Shown piece after piece: positions 63,801-64,000 of a stretch of DNA of 64,000 nucleotides. Below the pieces are notes generated by a model that ran no database searches, was not told where the DNA came from, and was given only the letters and a program-made list of their open reading frames with translations. Positions within the stretch are counted from its first letter, which is position 1. Each line of letters starts with the position of its first letter. The stretch comes from Lachnospiraceae bacterium (GTDB lineage Bacteria > Bacillota > Clostridia > Lachnospirales > Lachnospiraceae). The stretch spans positions 124,001-188,000 of the forward strand of contig FUZG01000002.1 in NCBI GenBank assembly GCA_900168235.1, given 5' to 3'. The position numbers and the translations under genes were made by a program.

Positions 63801-64000
63801 AAAAATCGGGGGGATTGATATTGGTCACAGCAGTCCTAATGGCGCTCGTGATGAGTGTCAGCGGATGTGCTGTAAAAAGCCAGACCGGTGTCGACCATAC
63901 GGAGGAGGCAAGCGCATCGGAGCGTATCCAGATAGGAGTGACTTTCGATTCGTTTATAAATGAACGCTGGCTTCGGGACAGGGACGTTTTTGTGTCCAGA
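63797..64000 (+). CDS. Sugar-binding lipoprotein, 5' part only
   Basis: 68 residues before the window ends. A basic start, hydrophobic stretch and lipobox VSGC (Cys24) mark a lipoprotein signal. The mature part opens with an acidic linker and RIQIGVTFDSFINERWLRDRDVF, the start of a type-1 sugar-binding fold like XylF or RbsB. Its ATG overlaps the regulator's stop (ATGA). By position it is the binding protein of a xylose-type ABC importer whose ATPase and permease genes would follow outside the window. Confidence 0.8.
   Translation, partial: MKKSGGLILVTAVLMALVMSVSGCAVKSQTGVDHTEEASASERIQIGVTFDSFINERWLRDRDVFVSR

Overview
The window reads as chromosomal DNA of an anaerobic, probably motile, carbohydrate-degrading Firmicute of the family Lachnospiraceae; Butyrivibrio or a close relative is my best guess but is not proven. 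The reasons are the rpsF-ssb-rpsR and gdpP-rplI-dnaB clusters, DUF951, DUF4867 and DUF6320 proteins, a diiron flavoprotein of the FprA type, a sigma-28-type promoter, many strong AGGAGG ribosome sites, and abundant sugar two-component systems of the YesM/YesN type. There is no phage, insertion sequence, CRISPR array, rRNA or tRNA gene that I can see.

Layout. 1-9.2 kb: a cut TerB_N gene, enolase, a YcxB-like membrane protein, a three-gene acyltransferase/zinc-ribbon membrane protein/esterase-like operon, FprA, an AAC(3)-fold protein and a GH25 lysozyme. 9.3-12.2 kb: acyl carrier protein plus MaoC, sirtuin, DUF951 and rpsF-ssb-rpsR. 12.4-26.5 kb: a glycan locus (histidine kinase, AraC-type response regulator, sugar-binding lipoprotein, two permeases, GH36 enzyme and a secreted 1688-residue multidomain glycosidase-like protein). 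26.5-35.2 kb: a sigma-28-type gene, phosphohexomutase, PlsC and pyrC on the minus strand, then a murF-pyrK gene fusion with pyrD, and a soluble PocR/chemoreceptor-like protein. 35.2-40.7 kb: dCMP deaminase, ChbG-like deacetylase, gdpP-rplI-dnaB. 40.7-46 kb: xylulokinase, DUF624 protein, the shared sugar-ABC ATPase and a PucR/CdaR-type regulator, separated by two strongly folded intergenic elements. 46-53.8 kb: a radical SAM activase, tadA, a five-gene envelope acylation cassette, a nucleotidyltransferase and galE. 54-64 kb: ftsH, then DUF4867, a FucI/AraA-fold isomerase, a LacI regulator and a XylFII-LytS-YesN-type xylose sensing system, running into a sugar-binding lipoprotein cut by the window edge.

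How the parts fit. The sugar genes form two uptake and sensing units (12-26 kb and 57-64 kb). The first lacks an ABC ATPase and probably uses the MsmX/UgpC-type ATPase at 43.4 kb. The xylulokinase promoter and the DUF4867-isomerase promoter, 14 kb apart, carry nearly the same operator (GTGCACGwGCAC) at the predicted transcription start, so they probably form one pentose regulon, perhaps under the LacI protein encoded beside the isomerase.

The most interesting system is at 47.2-51.8 kb: an SGNH/DltD-like membrane protein, an FkbH-like enzyme (a family that loads glyceryl groups from 1,3-bisphosphoglycerate onto carrier protein), an acyl carrier protein, a DltB-like MBOAT and a 41-residue single-span peptide ending in LYQGF. 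It has the layout of the Dlt teichoic-acid D-alanylation machine with the DltA ligase replaced by FkbH, and suggests glycerylation (or a related acylation) of an envelope polymer. Other notable items are the MurF-PyrK fusion, four genes that look leaderless, and a 157-bp intergenic cloverleaf.
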